A stretch of DNA of 64,000 nucleotides, from positions 103,468-167,467 of the forward strand of contig JAJEKB010021795.1 of assembly GCA_022393335.1 (NCBI GenBank), read 5' to 3'. Position numbers and translations under genes: made by a program. Under the pieces are notes generated by a model that had not been told where the DNA came from, ran no database searches, and saw only the letters and a list, made by a program, of their open reading frames with translations. Below, one piece after another: positions 1 through 15,000 of this stretch. This DNA is from Macrotrachela quadricornifera (taxonomy: Eukaryota > Rotifera > Eurotatoria > Philodinida > Philodinidae). Within the stretch, counting starts at the first letter, position 1. Every line of letters starts with the position of its first letter.

Positions 1-5
1 AAATG
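1..5 (-). CDS. LOXHD1-like: Poly-PLAT gene, first bases of the next exon
   Basis: A TAATTTTAG acceptor on the minus strand is followed at position 5 by CATTT. The exon at 3423 starts with the same CATT after an almost identical acceptor and intron, and the incoming phase 1 from 2909 fits. Only five bases of this exon are inside the window. Confidence 0.6.
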
Positions 6-3000
6 CTAAAATTAATAATAAACATATTTTATTAATAAATTTGAAAAGGTGTGAAATTTTTTAATGAACGAATTTGATCGAATTTGGAAAAAGCACGAAA
101 AACAGAAAGTTCTTTAATAAACTTTCGATTGGAACTATTCATCTATCTTAAATAATTGAAGAATAAAATGATTTACAATTGGAATAAATCATTAACGTTA
201 ATATAAATGTAAATGATAAGTTTTTATTTAAAAAGAAACGAGGAAAAGTAATGAAAAAGGATGTTTTGTTCTTGATTAAATAGCAGTAATGAGTGATTTA
301 TGCAGCACAAGGAGCTTGGGCTTAGTCGAGCTTAGACGTAATCTCTCTCTCTCTCTAAGCAGAGTCGAAATGTATATCACGGCAACAGAGATAAGTATTG
401 GTTTAATTATTCCTCTGAAAGTCGATTCGACTCGTGGGCTACGTGTGTGGTTCAAAATGTTTCGGTAGGATAGTTCGCCCTTGGTATGTTATAGTCCAAT
501 GAATTAAAAATAAAGGTTGGTCCAAAAGTCACGCATCAAAGGAAAAAAATTAAATATCTCCATTAAGGTTTAAGCGAATGAGCTGATTTTTTCATTGATG
601 GTGGGGCATAAACAAGCTTTTTATTCATATAGATATAGCAGAGATGTCCATCGCGGTTGAAAATCCGCCGCTGCCGCGCCGCGGCATTTAGGAAAAAAAG
701 CTATCGCGACGCGATGGTTTATAAAAAAAAGTTGCCGCGACGCGGTGATACATAAACTTGCCGCTGCCGCGATGGTTTTGAAAAAAATGTTTCGAATTTC
801 ATTGTTGTGACTGCATTGGATTATAAATATTGATACTGGTGCATAGGATTCATTCTATCTCACGGTGTCTCATATGTAAGCACCCAAATTCGATAGAATT
901 CGTGCAGTTTTTTCAATGTCTTCGAAAAAACTACTGCCACTGCCGCGATGAATTTTTAAAAATCTGCCACTGCCGCGATGGTTTATTTAAAAATCTGCCG
1001 CTACCGCAGTCGCGCCGCAATGAACATCTCTGAGATATGGCTAAGTACACCCTCTGTTAATTAACTCTATTGACTTCAAGAAAAAAAAAACTTATTTTTC
1101 ATATATCAAAAAAACAAGTAATAATATGAAGAAAGAGCACTTGATTCGGAGAAAAATGTGACCATTAGAAGAAACTTATGAACAATGCATATTCTATTCA
1201 TATGTACTCTTTTTGTATTTTTCTCTTTCTGCTCGTCTGTAACTCACGTGATAGTTCACACGACATAGATCGTTTTATTAATATTGTTCATTACACTGCT
1301 TTACCAAAAGTGTAGGTACATTTTGCGTAGCCTCTGTAAGATTTGTGCTTCTTTGCTCTACGTTTTCTATTCCATTTTACATTGAATTCGTATGTACAGA
1401 TGCTGAGATTTTTAACAATAGAACAAAGGATTTTTATTCTCAAGCAATGATGGATGTCAGAAAAAACGTTAAAAACAGTAAATGAAGCGTTTCAAGATGA
1501 ATGTCTTGACGACGAAATTCCAGTTTGACAAACAATTTATCGACTAGCAACAGAATTTGATCCGACAGGTTCCCTGGAAGATGCACCTCGAAGTAGTAGA
1601 CCAACATCAATAACCACAGAAGAAAATATGGAACTCTTTTCTGAAAGCCATACTCTTAATCCACAAAAATTACAAAGAGGTGCAGCACATGACCTTGATA
1701 TCTTACGTTCAGGCGTACGACGTACCATGAAAGAACTAAATTCAAAACCGTACAAACCGAGATTATTACAAGCCTTAAATGAAGATGATCCTGATCGACG
1801 ACTTGAAATTTCTCAGTAGGTTTTAGATTCAATTTGAGAAGATTCCATTATCTTAGATCGAATTCTCTGGACCGACGAAGCTATATTCCAAACAAATGGT
1901 CGTGTCAATAGACACAATTATGTTTATTGGGGTGATACAAATCCACATTTTATTATCGAACAGGAGTTCAACGTTCCACGAGTAATTGTATGGGGAGGAA
2001 TATGATCAAATGGAGTTGTTGGCCCATTCTTTTTCGAAGATAATGTTACATCACAAACCTATCTTCAAACGTTATAGAACCATATTATACCGCAACTTGA
2101 AGAGCAATCAACCTTTCAAACAATGATATGGCAGCAATACGGTGCACCACCTCATTATGGCCAAGCTGTACGTGATTATTTAGATGATACATTTTTAGAA
2201 TGGGTCGGTCGTCGAGGAACTGTGGAATGGTCACGGCGGTCTCCTAATCTTACTCGATGTGATTTTTCACTATGGGAAGTAATAAAAGATCATGCCTATG
2301 CTCAGAAATCTCGTAATGTGGACCATCTAAGATTATTAATTGAACATGAATTTACGTCGCTCAATCATAATATTGAATTATGCCAAGCAATCTATCATTC
2401 TGTAGCTAAGCGTTGTCGGATGTGTATTACAGCAAAAGGCAAACAGTTTGAACATTTGCTTTAAAATATTGGTCATTTTTTGAAAAAATTTTCCTTTCTG
2501 TATATTATTTTGTTTTTTGATATATGAAGAATAAGATTTTTTTTTTCTTGAAGTTCATAGGGTGAATTAACAGAGGGTATACTTAGCTATATCTATACGA
2601 ATAAAAAGCTTGTATATGCCCCTATCATCAGTGAAAAAATCAGCTCATTTGCTTAAGCCTTAATGAAAATATTTAATTTTTTTCGTTTGGTGCGTGACTT
2701 TCGGACCGCCCTGTAGTTATTCACACCTTGATTTCTATATATTTATTTGTCTCATTCTTATCCAAATGTTTATATCAATCATAGTTACTAAATGGTAACC
2801 ATGATTCATACAAATCAATAAATGGATAGACACAAATGAATTTTCGTTTTCTAGAGTCTAGCTTTTTAATCTGAGAAATAGTTTTAAAATAATTGTAAAT
2901 ATATTTACATGAATTTGTCGGTTGATTTGGTATAGATTTTGGAAGTAATTCAGTTTCAAAATGATTCTCTTTATTAATCCATTGTCCACATGGAAATATC

Positions 3001-6000
3001 CATGTATTATTTAATTTTGGTACACCAATTTCAACACGTTCTAATAACCAATCGGATGCAAAACCAGAATTATCGTGACCAATTCTTTTAAAGAAGTTTA
3101 TTTATTTAATTATTTTTTCTCTTTTTTTATTAAAATAACTAAATAATACCTAATTTTTTTTGGTTGTCCAACATCAACTGCTTCTAATTCGAATATATCA
3201 GCATGACCATGTTCAAATGGATCTTTATTCGTTCTTGATTGTTTTAATGGAATTTTTCCTTTTATTAAAATAAATATTACCCTTTCTCATTTAATAAGAA
3301 AAAAAGGGAAAGAAAAACCTGTTTGATTATTTTGTCCAAATATAATAATATGAACATTGGCATCTGTTCCACTACCAAGCTTATCGGCAGTAACAACATT
3401 TATTCTATATGTTGTATTTAATGCTAAAATTGCAAATAAACATATTTTATTAATAAATTTGAAAAGATGTGAAATTTTTTAATGAACGAATTTGATCGAA
3501 TTTGAAAAAAGCATGAAAAACAGAATGTTCTTCAATGAACTTTTGAATAATTATCAAGTCTATCATGCATATATCTTTTTTACTTTAAGTGAGATTGGAT
3601 TCGAACTATTTATTTATCTTTAATGATTGGGGAATAAAACAGTTTGATAATTGAATATATTATAGATTTTTAAATAAATCTAAGACTGTTTCCTTTAATC
3701 ATAGATGAATTGAAGGAATGAAAAAGAATGTTTTCTTCTTTAGTAAATGGTAAAGTTACAAATGTATTAAAGGGAAGTAATTCATTGGGGTTTTGGTTAT
3801 AGTTAGATACAAATCTTATATAGGTCTGAGATCATGCTTATATAAATTGTAGATGTTCGCAATAATAACATGAAGAAACTTTGAGTCGTAGTGTATGATG
3901 ATCAATGTAGTAGAGCTCTGAATGTGTTGAATCATCCATATGGAAGCTGTATGAGTCTATTGAGTAGAGATTGAATTAAAAATTTTCACCTAAGAAATTT
4001 AGTCCCTGTATGTTAGTTGAAATTATTGATCATGATAAAATGTTTTTTATAATGTAAATAAAAGATGAATTTATATGTGAAAGTAGAGAATGAAACAACA
4101 ATGTCCGTTGAACAAAGATGAAGCTTTTTATAAATAATAATTTGATGACAAATGAGTGGAAATTTGTCGTTAAAGTTAAAAGTAAAAATTTGAATTGAGT
4201 TATTGAAAAAAACGAATAATTTTCAATCGCGAACGTTTACTGTTTTATCTTATCGAAGTATTGATTGTTACTGAATCTGAAGATATAACATGTTGCATGG
4301 AAAACTCTTCTAGTAAAATATTTTTCATTAATTGAGAATGAAAAATTTGAATTTCGAAGTAAAAACTGCAAAAAAATCCATTATCAATTAATTGCAATGA
4401 AAATCAATTAAAGCTAGATTTTTTTTCTGATGAATAATCTCTTAAAAATCTGTTAATCACAGTACATAGAGATCGATAAGTTCAGCTATATTTCAGAATT
4501 GATGAACTATTCATCAGTTCTGAAATCGAGCTGAATTTGTCGATCCGTAATATATGATATCGTAGGTCGAAATATGTCCTTCTATATATTTCACGATATT
4601 CTTTTAGATCGTATATCGAGAAAAAAAAATTTTTATTTATTTAAAAGACAAACTTCTTCTTGGTGATCCATAATCACTGGTTGTTCCATGTGTATTTTCA
4701 AGTTGAAATCCAAGAGAATGTTCATGAGGTTGAGATGCAGCTATTTCATATGATAATCTTCCTTCATCTTCATCTCGAGTTAACCATTTTTGACATGGAA
4801 ATTTATATCTATTTAATTAACAAGAATATATTGATATATTTCTAATTATTTATATTAGATATTTACTTAGTTTTAGTTTGAGGATCAATTATTTCAATTC
4901 GATCAAGTAACCATGCTGAACCTATCTGAGAAAATAAATAAAAAAAAAATAAAAATTTCTCAATTTATATTAATAAGATATCTAATAAAGTTGTTTTATT
5001 TATTTAAATTATAAATTTCATATTCCTTCTCTACTAATCTTTATATTCAGATTGATTACGTTATTTTTAATAGTTTTATATAGTTTGCTGTATTTATGGA
5101 ATATATTGAAAAAGTTTTTATTGTAACACAATTGGAAAGAGCATCGGCTTTCCTGTCAAACCATACAATGGATACGTTTTATTTTATTCTATCTCTAACC
5201 CAAAAAATTGATGAATCTCAAATACTTACGAAAAAATATTTTTCAGAGTTTTTTACACGGTTTGTAATAGTTTTATTTTTCATATACAAACTTATATGAA
5301 CAAGGTTTTAATACCATATTTAGCACGGTATATTCCATGTTTATTTGCAAAAATACGAACAACAGAATGATTTTTGCATCAAGTCGTACCGCCAAAGTAG
5401 AGTTGTCTATCGCGGCGCTGCCGCGATGGCGGTGGCGGCAGATTTTTTCAGAAACCATTGCGGCACAGCAGCATTTTTATAATATCATCGCGGCAGCGGC
5501 GCAGCGGCGGCAGCATTTTTATGAAAGAAATTTCAAAAATTCAGGAATTTACACAGAATCTCGCTATTGATGTGGGCTGCACGATAAGGCTCGGTGCATC
5601 TGATGGATTGGCAGAAGCACCTGATGTTTAAACCGATCACAGCACTGAGAATCCAAAAGTTTTTAAAAGTACCATTGCGGCAGCGTCGTAGTAGCTTTTT
5701 TTGACGACCGGCGCGGTGCGACAGCGGCAAATTCTCAACCGCGATGGACATCTCTGCGCCAAAGAAACAAATCGTTTTTTGAACGAAAACAAAATTAACT
5801 ATATAAAACTAGAAGAATGAATGCTTAGAAATCCTGATGCTGCACCAATAGATTATTCTATGTCGAGATATTTAAAGCAGCAACTCAAAAAAAAATTAAT
5901 TCTTTCGATAAAACTATTGAAAAACATGTCAAAAACTCTAAAAAAAAGTTTTTTGACAGTTGTTTGAAGTTCATCAATTTTTTGGGCTAGAGCCAGAGAA

Positions 6001-9000
6001 GATAAAATGCAAATTGTATGATTTGAAAGAGAAGTCGATGCTCTCTGCGACTGCGTTCAAATAGGAAATTTCCAACGTATTTCATAAATACAACAAAGTA
6101 CACAAGACTATAAAAAATAACCTAATCAATCTGTATAATGCTCAGTGTCTGTAGGTATCGGATTAAAGATCAAACATTAACGATCAAATAAATCTATAAT
6201 AAGAAGGTGCCAAGGGATATTATGTAAAGGGACCCATAGGTCCTAATGGTTTATTATATAGTAGCACCCATACTTCCTCAAAGGTCATCCTATGAGGTAC
6301 TCATAAATGTTGAATGCTGTAGGAGAATAATGGAATAAGGCTACAAGAGGTACAAGGAATATTAGACTATAAAGATATGTGCGATATAAGAGTATGAAGT
6401 TGTAAGACTTCGATCTATATACATAATATTGAGCATCTGCTCAGGTCAATCACGCCCGGTCGTAAACGGTTGACGTGAACGACGGTAGTGTATGATCGTA
6501 TACAGTCGTAGATTAATCGTAAACTGAGATTCATTTCTCGGCCATACTGTTAACTATTGAATTCAACACAGAATCCAGCAGAACGTAGAATGCAAAATGA
6601 AACATTTTAAATTATATTTTTTGCATTATTTCGAATTACATATCGAACACTTAGTATTTATATATTTTTAAATAGATTTTATTTTTTATTGTCATATTAT
6701 TGATCATAGTAAAATAAAAAAGTTATATTTTTTATTCCAATATTTTCTTTTTACTTGTCTTTAGACTATCCAGATCGAAACCACCCCGTCGGATCCTATC
6801 GAATGCGGCAGTATCCGACAATCGGATTCGATAGGAAACCGATAACTGAAAACCGGTGAAATTCGACGAATTCCGACATCGGAAATCGTCGGACTCCGAC
6901 AACAGGATTCGGTGATATCCCCCTGTCGAAAAACGTCGGATCCAACAGTACTGCTGTCGTTAGGCCTATTTTATCATATAACTGAAAAAGTAAGTATTTT
7001 AGTAATTAAAATATTTTTTTTTTATTTATTTTAGGTCCATTCATATATATAAATGGACAAGTAAGTATTCCTGGTATTGAGAATAAGAGCAGAGATACGA
7101 GAGAGAGTATATAATAGGAAGTTGCCGTCTTCCCTCCAAGAAGATGAGTGTGAATACGAGGACAAACGATGTTGTATACGACTGTGTACGATCATTTACG
7201 ATGGTCGTATTTACGCCGTATTTCGTCGTATACGACCGTATTTCAGGAGTCAAGTATACGACGAAATACGATCGTACACGGTCGTACTTTTGAATGTATA
7301 CGATCGTGCGCGGTCGTTTACGACGTTGTATCCGACCGTTTACGACAACCGTAATACTCGTCCTGGGTGGATATCTATTATCGAATAAAAATTTAAACGT
7401 CTCAAATTGATTTATATTGATGTTTTAATATATGTTAATTGTACAGATTTAAATACTAAATCATTAGGATTTATTCATTGATTTAGACTTATGTAAAAGA
7501 TAAAAATATTATAGATTTGCTTTTCTAAAGTTTTATGTTTCTTCATAAAATAAAAAGTATTATATTAAATTCTTACCCCTTTATCATCGTGTCGAATTTT
7601 AATTTTTCTTAATTTTCCTAAAGGTGCACATTTCACATCGAAAACATCTTCCTAAAATAAATTAACAAAATAAAATAATGAAATAAAATCTATGTAAAAC
7701 AAACTTGTTTTCGTTCAAATTTATTCTTATTTGTTTTTGATTGACTTAATTCTCTTTCGCCTTTATATAAAAACTAGTTAATTTAATAACTAAAACTAAA
7801 TAAATCCAACCTGAATCTCCATGTTCACCATAAATTGTCAAAAAAGCATTTGCATTTGTTCCAGCACCCATCTTATCACCAGTAAATACACTAACTATAT
7901 AATTTAATTCTAAAAATAAGAAAAAAAAAATTGTTTTTTCGTCTTATTATATTAATTCATATTAAACCATTTCGATTATTTTGTGTATTTCCATGTTCAG
8001 TAGTTGGAAATAATTCTCTAGTAGTTTGTTTATCTCCTTTAGTTTTATCGAACCATTGTTGACTATTGAACCAATACGATTGAATATTAGTTTTTCGTTG
8101 ATCATATGGATCGTTAAAATATCGTTGAATAAGTACCTTAAATTTACAATTTTATTTATAAATAAGAGATAATAAATGATTTTCTCAATATTTTTATTTT
8201 TTTTTCTTATTTAGGGTTAATTATTTTCCTGAAAAATACATAGTCAAATTGTTTCAGAAAACCTTAATCAAAATTGTTTCTGTAAAAAGGTAAAAAGACA
8301 AATTAAATGAAGATTATCTAATAGGTAAAATCAATCGATCTTTGAAAAATATCGAGTGTTCCATGATGAATAATCAATTATCTTAGGTTAATCAATCCGA
8401 AAAGAATCCGTCAAATGAAATCTTATAGAAGCTGATACCATTCGAATATGATTAAATCCTATAATAAATCTATCAGTCTAATATAATAAGACATTCTATT
8501 TTATTTTTTTTAGATTTTCTTTCATTATCTACTTAGGTCTAACCAAAAGTTCCCAGATTGCTATTGGCAATTTTATAAACCAATTAGCATTGAAGTGTTT
8601 TTTGCATGAATAAATAGTGGAATGTCTTGTGTATAATAGTATATATACTAAATCTATTTTGGACTTAAATACAATATTTTTTCAGATAAACTTTAATTCG
8701 TTCTTAAAAAAAATTTCAAAAATGGATAATGAATACAATCGATATTATATAAAAATTCGAACTATTTTGGGGATAAATCCAAAGACAATTCACGAAGAAT
8801 TTGCAACAGCTTTGGGACCAAAGGCTCAATCATATCCAACAGTTGCAGAGTGGGCAAAGCGTTTCCGTGAAGGAAGAGAGGATGTCAATGATGATCCTCG
8901 ATCTGGTCGTCCAGTATCCGAACTGACAGATGAAAATATGGAATTAGTACGACAGGTTATCAACAATGATCCACATTCAACTTATGATGATATTATAGCT

Positions 9001-12000
9001 GAGACTTCTCTCTCTTATGGTACAATAGAACGAATTATCCACGACTGTCTCAAAATGAAAAAAGTTATATCACGTTGGGTACCCCATCAACTAACTCATG
9101 AACAAAAGCGAGAACGTGTTAAACTTTGTCGTGAAAATTTGGCGAAATTTCATGATGGTTCTTGGCGATTATGTGATATTATAACAGATGATGAGACGTA
9201 GATTCACCATAGGCAAATTCATCGCAAGTCAACAAACGTAAGCTGGGTTGGAGAAGATGAATCACCAACTACTATTGTTCGTCGAAGTAAATTTGAAGCA
9301 AAAAAATTATTTTCTTTTTTACTTTAAATCAAATGGTCCTGTTCTTATACATGCTGTTGACGAAGGCAAGACTATAGATCACAACTATTATATTGAAAAT
9401 TGCCACAAGCCAGTCGTGAAGGAAAAATGGAAACAAAGAAAGTCAGCAGGTACAAAAGGTATAAAATTGCTTCAAGACAATGCTCGACCCCATATTCATT
9501 CCGATGTTACTAATTATTTAACAGAAGAAGGTATTATTATAATGGCGCATCCACCATATTCACCTGACCTTGCACCGTGTGATTATTGGCTAAATGATTA
9601 CATCAAACAAAATTTAACTGATCAACCAGATGAAACATCATTGGCTCGTGCGGTATACAAGATGATAAAAAAAATTCCGAAAGAAGAATTTTAAAAAACT
9701 TTTGACAAACTATTAGAAAGGATGGAACTTTGTATAAATAATCATGGTGACTATTTTGAGCATTTAATAAAATAAAACTCGAACTTTCTCTTTGTCTTCA
9801 TATTTTTTTTAAAAATCTGGGAATTTTTGGTTAGACCTAAGTATAATAGTATTTTCTTTATTGAACAAAGGAAATCTCGATTCGTTCAAAAAAGTGATTG
9901 TTTGCTAATGCGCTTGGTAATACAGGTAATATCTATATGCAATTTATATTTTTTTGACTCACTATATTTTTAGGGTTTTCACCACATACGATAAATAACA
10001 TCGATGACGTGCTAAGAAAAAAGCTCAACATCTCCGTACTCAATTATCTCTACATCGTTTACTACTTGATCGAATTCTAAATAGCTTATTTTAAATGAGA
10101 TAGCTCAAAATAACAACTTTTACGTTGTTCTGTTTTTTAAATTACTTGGCAGACGTCCATGGACTTCATCCGGTAACTACTTTTGAGATAGTCAAATAAT
10201 GAAAAACTCATTAAAGCAAATGAAACATGATATTATAAACAAACTTCGAATCAATTATCAAAACGAAACTTAACAACAACTCGGCAAATATATGGTGCAC
10301 ACGATGATGAAGTTTGAAAAAATAAGTATTTTTTCCTTGACTTTAGTGAGGGTCATATGAAAACAAATAGTTTGTCTGTATGTCTGTTTGTGTCAAGGTC
10401 AAAGGAGCATTTAGCACTAAAACTTCCCAAAATCTCGTTAAGTCTTCCGCCACATTCTGCAGCTACTGGCAGGTCCTCAAGCCCTATATTATGGAGGTAC
10501 CTGTACGTTTTCAAGTGCCATACTATAGGGGTACTCATAGGTCCTCAAGTGCTACTATATGGGGGCGCCCATCGGTTCTCAAGTGCAATACTATAGGGAT
10601 ACTGATGCAGAGAAATAGGCGAGTGGGAGAGGGGGAATAGTGAAACGCCAATATTGCCACTATTGTAAGAGTGAAACATAGGGTTATTCGGGCCAATAAA
10701 AGATTGCCATAGATATGCTAAAATGCGCCTCGAACACTATGATGTTTTACCAATACAATAGTAGAGAAACAGGCGAATGGGGAAGGAATTTGTGGGTACC
10801 ACCAGTACCTAATACTAGTGGTCCTCAGGATACTCCCATCATACAGTATCTAAGGTGGCAAGGGTACGCCCGATATATGATACTTGAGGACCTAATGTTA
10901 CCCGCATTATATAGTACTATAGGACCGAAGGGTACCTCAAATGCATAGTGATAAGGGACATAAGGGTAGCGCCGTCATATTGTAGTTAAGCAGCCAAGGG
11001 CACCTCAATGTATAGTACGTTGTGACCTATGGGTAGCTACGGTGTATAGTAGTAAAAGTCCCAAGAGTATGCCGAATCTATAGCAGTCGATTTTCTATAT
11101 TCGGTCAGTAGGATCAATGATAATATGATGACTCAAATTTAAAATAGATTTCGATTTTACTTTACTTTGTTAGAGTGAAGGTAAAATGCCACTGCTAAGG
11201 GCTACTTATAGGTCCTCAACTGCTATACAATGGGTGTACCCATAGGTCGTTACATGCTATGAAGTGATCGTGTCGGTCGATCTTGATGTACTATTTGGTG
11301 GAGATGCGCATTGCTCCTCCTGTTGGATATTTTTTGGGTGTCCTTATATATTTAATCTTGTTTATGGGAGCACTACTGGATGGTGAAGCCTAGTATCATA
11401 GATAAAGCCGTAGGTTGCGAGGTTATGAAAATCGGTGGGAATATTATACTGTACTGGAGTATATTTGGACATATTAAAGAGTGAATTGGCTCATCTCATA
11501 TTCTGTGGTTGTGAAATACGTATTTAAGTTGTAGAGAATCTGATATACTTAAGATACATAGTTAATAATATGCGTTCACGTTACTGGTTTGTGAACAGTT
11601 TGATGAACATATATCTGTGGCGAATTAATTTTACTCCCTAAGGTACACATATTGGCTGGATTTAAGTCAGAGGTGCTGACGTTTTTGGTTGTGAACACAG
11701 ATAAACAGATTCAATTAGATTAAGAATTTGCTTGTTTTCTTTTATGCCCAGTAATGTGAATGATAAAGGTATAGAAACTGATAGAGATGCAAATGTAAGT
11801 CGTTATCAGTAGCTGTGTCAATAAGATGCACTAGTATATAAGTACTGTCAATGTTTCAGCCGAGGGTTGAGCACGTCACAGGGACGTGCGTTACTCGTTT
11901 TTTTTTTTTGAGAATGAAAATTTTATACTATTTCTGTGTTAAAACCTGAAGTTGTTTTGATAACATATGAAATAAAAAGTATTTTTTTTGTACATGGTGC

Positions 12001-15000
12001 GTAAAGTTTATAATAAAATGACATGGCAAATAGTAATAATAACCAACAAAAGACTTCTTTAGTATGACTAGAATCAGGCAAAAAACACAAAAAACAAAAA
12101 ACAGACAAGAATTTAAGAAAAGTAGGAATCAGGCAAGAATATCGAGAACAATATAAATCAGATAAGAGTTGAAGAAAAGCAAGAGAATGAGAACCTTGTC
12201 AGAAAGGCAAGATCAGATTTTTCACTCAAGAATCTTGTACAAAAGGAATAGAAAAAGAATCTTGTCTGATAACCAAGAACCTGGAAAGAGTAGGGCAAGA
12301 TCGTCGATTGATGATACGACTATCGTATTCAGGTCATATATACACCGTATCAAAAAGATGCCTTAAGCTCACATTTATTTTCGAGCGAATACTATACAAT
12401 TGTGTCATTATTATATAAAATGTTTTTATTATTTTATTTTAGCCTCATCTTAAGCATATAATTAACAGTAGATATGGTTACTATTCAGGAGTTAGCTGAA
12501 GGTAAGGGGATAGACAGTTACGTTCTCATTTCATTTACTAAAGGTTTGTAGGAATAAGGTTAGAAACAGTGCTGTATTAAACTATACACAGTCATTTATG
12601 ATGACGGATATGCATTGCGTACGGCAGGAAAAAATATAGTTTGTCCTGTCCAAAACGGCACTGAAACGGCAACCGGATTCAATCACCTGGGATGCCCTCT
12701 TTTTGTTCTCTAGGATGCAATGAGGAAGCGTTTGCGAAGTCATTATTGATTTGCACAAATGAAAACTTCTTTATTTTAATAATATAGTTCGGGACGAATT
12801 CTAGAGGGCGCTCGAAAATCTCTAATGAGTAAGGATAACCCTATCATTGATTCTTACAATAGTGAAGAAAAACGTTTTTACGAAAAGCAGGACATGTTAA
12901 TGTTCGCTTATAAAAGCACAGGAGATAATGGTCTTCTTGGATTTTACTCAGCAATTTCTTGACGAATCATTTTCATCTTCGAGCTCGACCGAGATATTTC
13001 TGATCTGCAAAATTTTGATAGCGATCAAATTGCTTTTTGAAGTGCTATCGTATATATAGATCGATGGACATACTGACCAATTATATAGTCTATGAACTTT
13101 TTCAATACACAAAAAATAGTGTTAAACAATGAACATTCCTTATGAAATATTGAATATTGTATGATTTTTACATATTAGAGAAATATTTTGTAGAGAAATA
13201 ATTTTGATTTGAATTTTCAAAAGAATTTGTGATTAAAATGTTGATGGAATGATTTATTATGTGATATGTATTAAATAAATGTTCTTACTTTTTCAAGAAA
13301 CCATGCTGCACCAAAATGTTCTGAATCATGTCCAATTCGAATTTTTTTAATTTGTCCAACATCAGGAGCTCTGATTTCAAATTTGTCAACCTTAAATTAA
13401 ATTAATTTAAATAAATATATTTTATTTAAAATAAATTCTAACCGTATTTCTTTCAAAATTAATTTTTTCACTTTTAAGAACAATTTCATCTGTTTTTCCA
13501 TGAGTACCAAATAGTTGAATAAATACATTTGCATCTGTTCCAGCACCAAATTCATTACCAGTATATATTGTTATTTCATATGGAACAACTGAAACTATTT
13601 ATTATATTATTATATAAATTTACTTTTTTTACATTTTTAGATTATTATTTTCAGTATTTATCGCTAATATGAAATATTCAATATAATTCACAACAGGAAT
13701 CTTTAAGCATGTCCATACTATACCTAACATCTATTCTCTATCGTGTGAAGTTGCATAGAGCGCATGTTTTCTCACACTTTTGTCTGAACGTTATATAGTG
13801 AGATGAAAAACTACGCGTTCTTTGCAACTTCACATGGCGGAGCATAGGCGTCAGCTATAGTGTGGAACGGCGGGAGATGTAGTTAAAGAGTCCTGTGTTC
13901 ATTAAAATAAAATTTTAACAATAGAAAAAGTTAGAATTGATATTGGTTATTTTTATTTATTTTTTTTCTTACTCTGGTTACTAGTTGGTTGTCTTGCTGC
14001 ATTAGATGGTATTAAATTAAGTTCAGTTCTTCCATCATCTTCGTTTTTGTCTAACCATCGATGACATGGAAATCTATTGAAAAAAACAAATTAACATCTT
14101 AAATAAATAAAAGTAACTCAGTATTCTAAACGATAGAAATTTTTAACCTATTTCTAATCCTATAATGATTAACGTGAAACAAAATAGTAAATTGTACACA
14201 TTCATTCCTTTTCGAAATCAGATTAAATTTCATATACTCATCAAATTTATTTTCGAGTTGATCTCATTATATTTTATGTTCTCAATAGATTATTGAATCG
14301 ACACCCTATTGAGGTATTTTTTCTTTAAAGACGAAGGAAAACTATATGAATCTTCTTTTATCGATCTCAGACAAATAGATTCAATTGACGGTTTTAGATA
14401 TCATATATCAACAATTCCATAATAACAGATAGTTTCGGCTCAAGTTGAGATTACATTGACTATACTAGGACTTCTTAAGTACCCCTCCCCAACGCTATTT
14501 CATGCAATAGCTAACGCCTATGCTCCACCGTGTGAACCTGCATGGAGCACGTATTTGTTCATCTCACGATTTATCAGTCAGACAATAATGTGAGAAAAAT
14601 ATGCGGTACGTACTTAAGGAGCCCTGGGAGAAATGCATTTCAAATTTCTGTTTTTGACCACTTTTTTCATGTACGGAGGTTGATAAGTATTATTACTTGT
14701 CTAATCATGAGGGTGTGTGTAGTGTTCCCGTCCATAGGAATGTGGAACGTATAATGCTCTCATATAAAAACATATCCAAACAAGTATGTAAACATAAATA
14801 TGTCCATATGACGATAGAAAACCAAGCTTTCAGATGCATTATTGGTCATGCGAACGCTGTGAGAAAACAGAACCGTTGATTATATGTTCAGGTAAAACTT
14901 TTATATATACTGTATTACTCGAAATATGTACAACATGGCTGATTGATTACGTGCTCGTCATGCAACTACTAGTTACTGAGTTCGGATTTCGGTATCACCA

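Larger units (their letters stand above)
513..2713 (+). mobile_element. Tc1/mariner-superfamily element with long TIRs, in a poly-PLAT intron
   Basis: Inverted termini start with GGTCC-A/G-AAAGTCACGCA at 513 and, reversed, at about 2713. They are flanked by TA and extend some 190 bp per side once the nested hAT MITE at 639..1032 is removed. The interior holds a decayed transposase on the plus strand. It lies wholly in the intron between exon 2909..3084 and the exon at 1..5. Confidence 0.85.

Noticed and set aside
1400..2464. TGA read as tryptophan (a variant genetic code)
   Set aside because: The intact genes (urea transporter-ankyrin, SLC35A, both poly-PLAT genes) have no in-frame TGA, and TAG also replaces Trp codons. 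This is decay, not recoding.
4621..4653. Stop codon of the first poly-PLAT gene just after exon 4654..4808
   Set aside because: A TAA is in frame, but a GTTTGT donor of the type used elsewhere in this gene precedes it, and splicing to 3423 continues the next PLAT module in phase.
7041..7388. Overlapping frames of 70, 103 and 61 codons
   Set aside because: They arise from the TACGAC/GTCGTA word repeat, which is open in several frames.
10353..10948. Frames in the 34-bp array and the possibility of a CRISPR array
   Set aside because: Units are tandem and diverged with no unique spacers, and the context is eukaryotic. The frames reflect the repeat period.
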